Assembly: GCF_016937615.1 (NCBI RefSeq)
Contig: NZ_JAFHKI010000102.1
Coordinates: 1 to 52,297 of the forward strand
Direction of reading: 5' to 3'
From: Pseudomonas lactucae
GTDB lineage: Bacteria > Pseudomonadota > Gammaproteobacteria > Pseudomonadales > Pseudomonadaceae
DNA: 52,297 nucleotides
Made by a program: the position numbers and the translations under genes. How positions within the stretch are numbered: the stretch's first letter is position 1; each line of letters opens with the position of its first letter. A model generated the notes under the pieces. It was not told the DNA's origin. It saw only the letters and a program-made list of their open reading frames with translations, and did no database searches. Shown here in pieces: positions 52,094 through 52,297 of the stretch.

Positions 52094-52297
52094 CCGTCAC
52101 CGACACTGACAAAGGCAGCGCAACCGCCGCCGCTACCCCGGATGTCACCCTGGTCAACGACCTGCCAACCATCGAAGTGGTTGCCAACCCGTTGGTCGAA
52201 GACACCGTCAGCAAAGGCACCATTGCCGGCTCCTTCACCGTTGGCGACGAAGAACCCCAGTTGCCAAACCTGGTTGTCACCTTCACCGGCGACAGCA
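50636..52297 (+). repeat. 306-bp tandem repeats in lapA
   Basis: Units start at 50636, 50942, 51248, 51554, 51860 and 52162. Unit 1 is divergent (LPVIETTANTLVENT). Units 2-5 are nearly identical, each coding 102 residues with VVTFTGDSNKDGYYA and NAGNKLPAFDLTVTDA. Unit 5 is 302 bases long instead of 306, with scrambled bases near 52030-52075. Unit 6 is cut by the contig end and has further single-base indels near 52255-52266. Confidence 0.95.

Noticed and set aside
50636..52297. Possible CRISPR-like array
   Set aside because: The 306-bp units are head-to-tail coding repeats with no spacers.

Overview
The window looks like a draft contig from a Pseudomonas of the P. fluorescens group. The signs are: several copies of the short palindrome family with core GTGGGAGGGAGCAAGCC typical of these genomes, Pseudomonas-type small families (DUF2388, DUF3077), the dctB/dctD pair, and a Lap-type adhesin with its type I secretion genes. 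No rRNA, CRISPR array or intact insertion sequence was seen. The left end starts in a palindromic repeat and the right end stops inside the 306-bp tandem repeats of the adhesin gene, both common places for an assembly to break.

Bases 1-23,450 are mostly chromosomal backbone: a glycine-zipper protein; a LysR - fdhD - molybdopterin oxidoreductase cluster; the BON/LysM protein Kbp; yrfG; nudE-cysQ; a thioesterase; the dctBD C4-dicarboxylate two-component system; a solitary rfbB; a large kinase/aminotransferase fusion next to agmatine deiminase aguA; a TonB-dependent siderophore receptor with a Fur-like site; an OprD-family porin preceded by a promoter-terminator unit that may be a small RNA; and a membrane M48 peptidase.

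Bases 23,450-43,700 are accessory. The first part holds repeats, a DUF4160/DUF2442 cassette beside the remnant of a DUF3077 paralogue, small secreted proteins and an AAA ATPase. Next come likely defence genes: a DUF262/DUF1524 (GmrSD-like) protein; a pair made of an HNH-AAA ATPase fusion overlapping a second HNH protein (Septu-like, with duplicated HNH); and an SMC/Rad50-like ATPase with a zinc hook. The region ends with two tyrosine recombinases separated by a hairpin-rich non-coding stretch containing a DnaA-box-like cluster, beside tRNA-Thr(TGT). Two long direct repeats at 28.1 and 33.4 kb look like old attachment scars.

Bases 43,780-52,297 carry tRNA-Thr, lapC, lapB and lapE (one leftward unit) and the divergent start of the large adhesin gene lapA. 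LapE, LapB and LapC should form the channel that exports LapA.

Several conserved genes carry single-base disruptions (cysQ, lapB, a small gene after the integrase, the T-stem of tRNA-Thr, and the last adhesin repeats). The common pattern suggests consensus errors in the draft, though each could be a real mutation.
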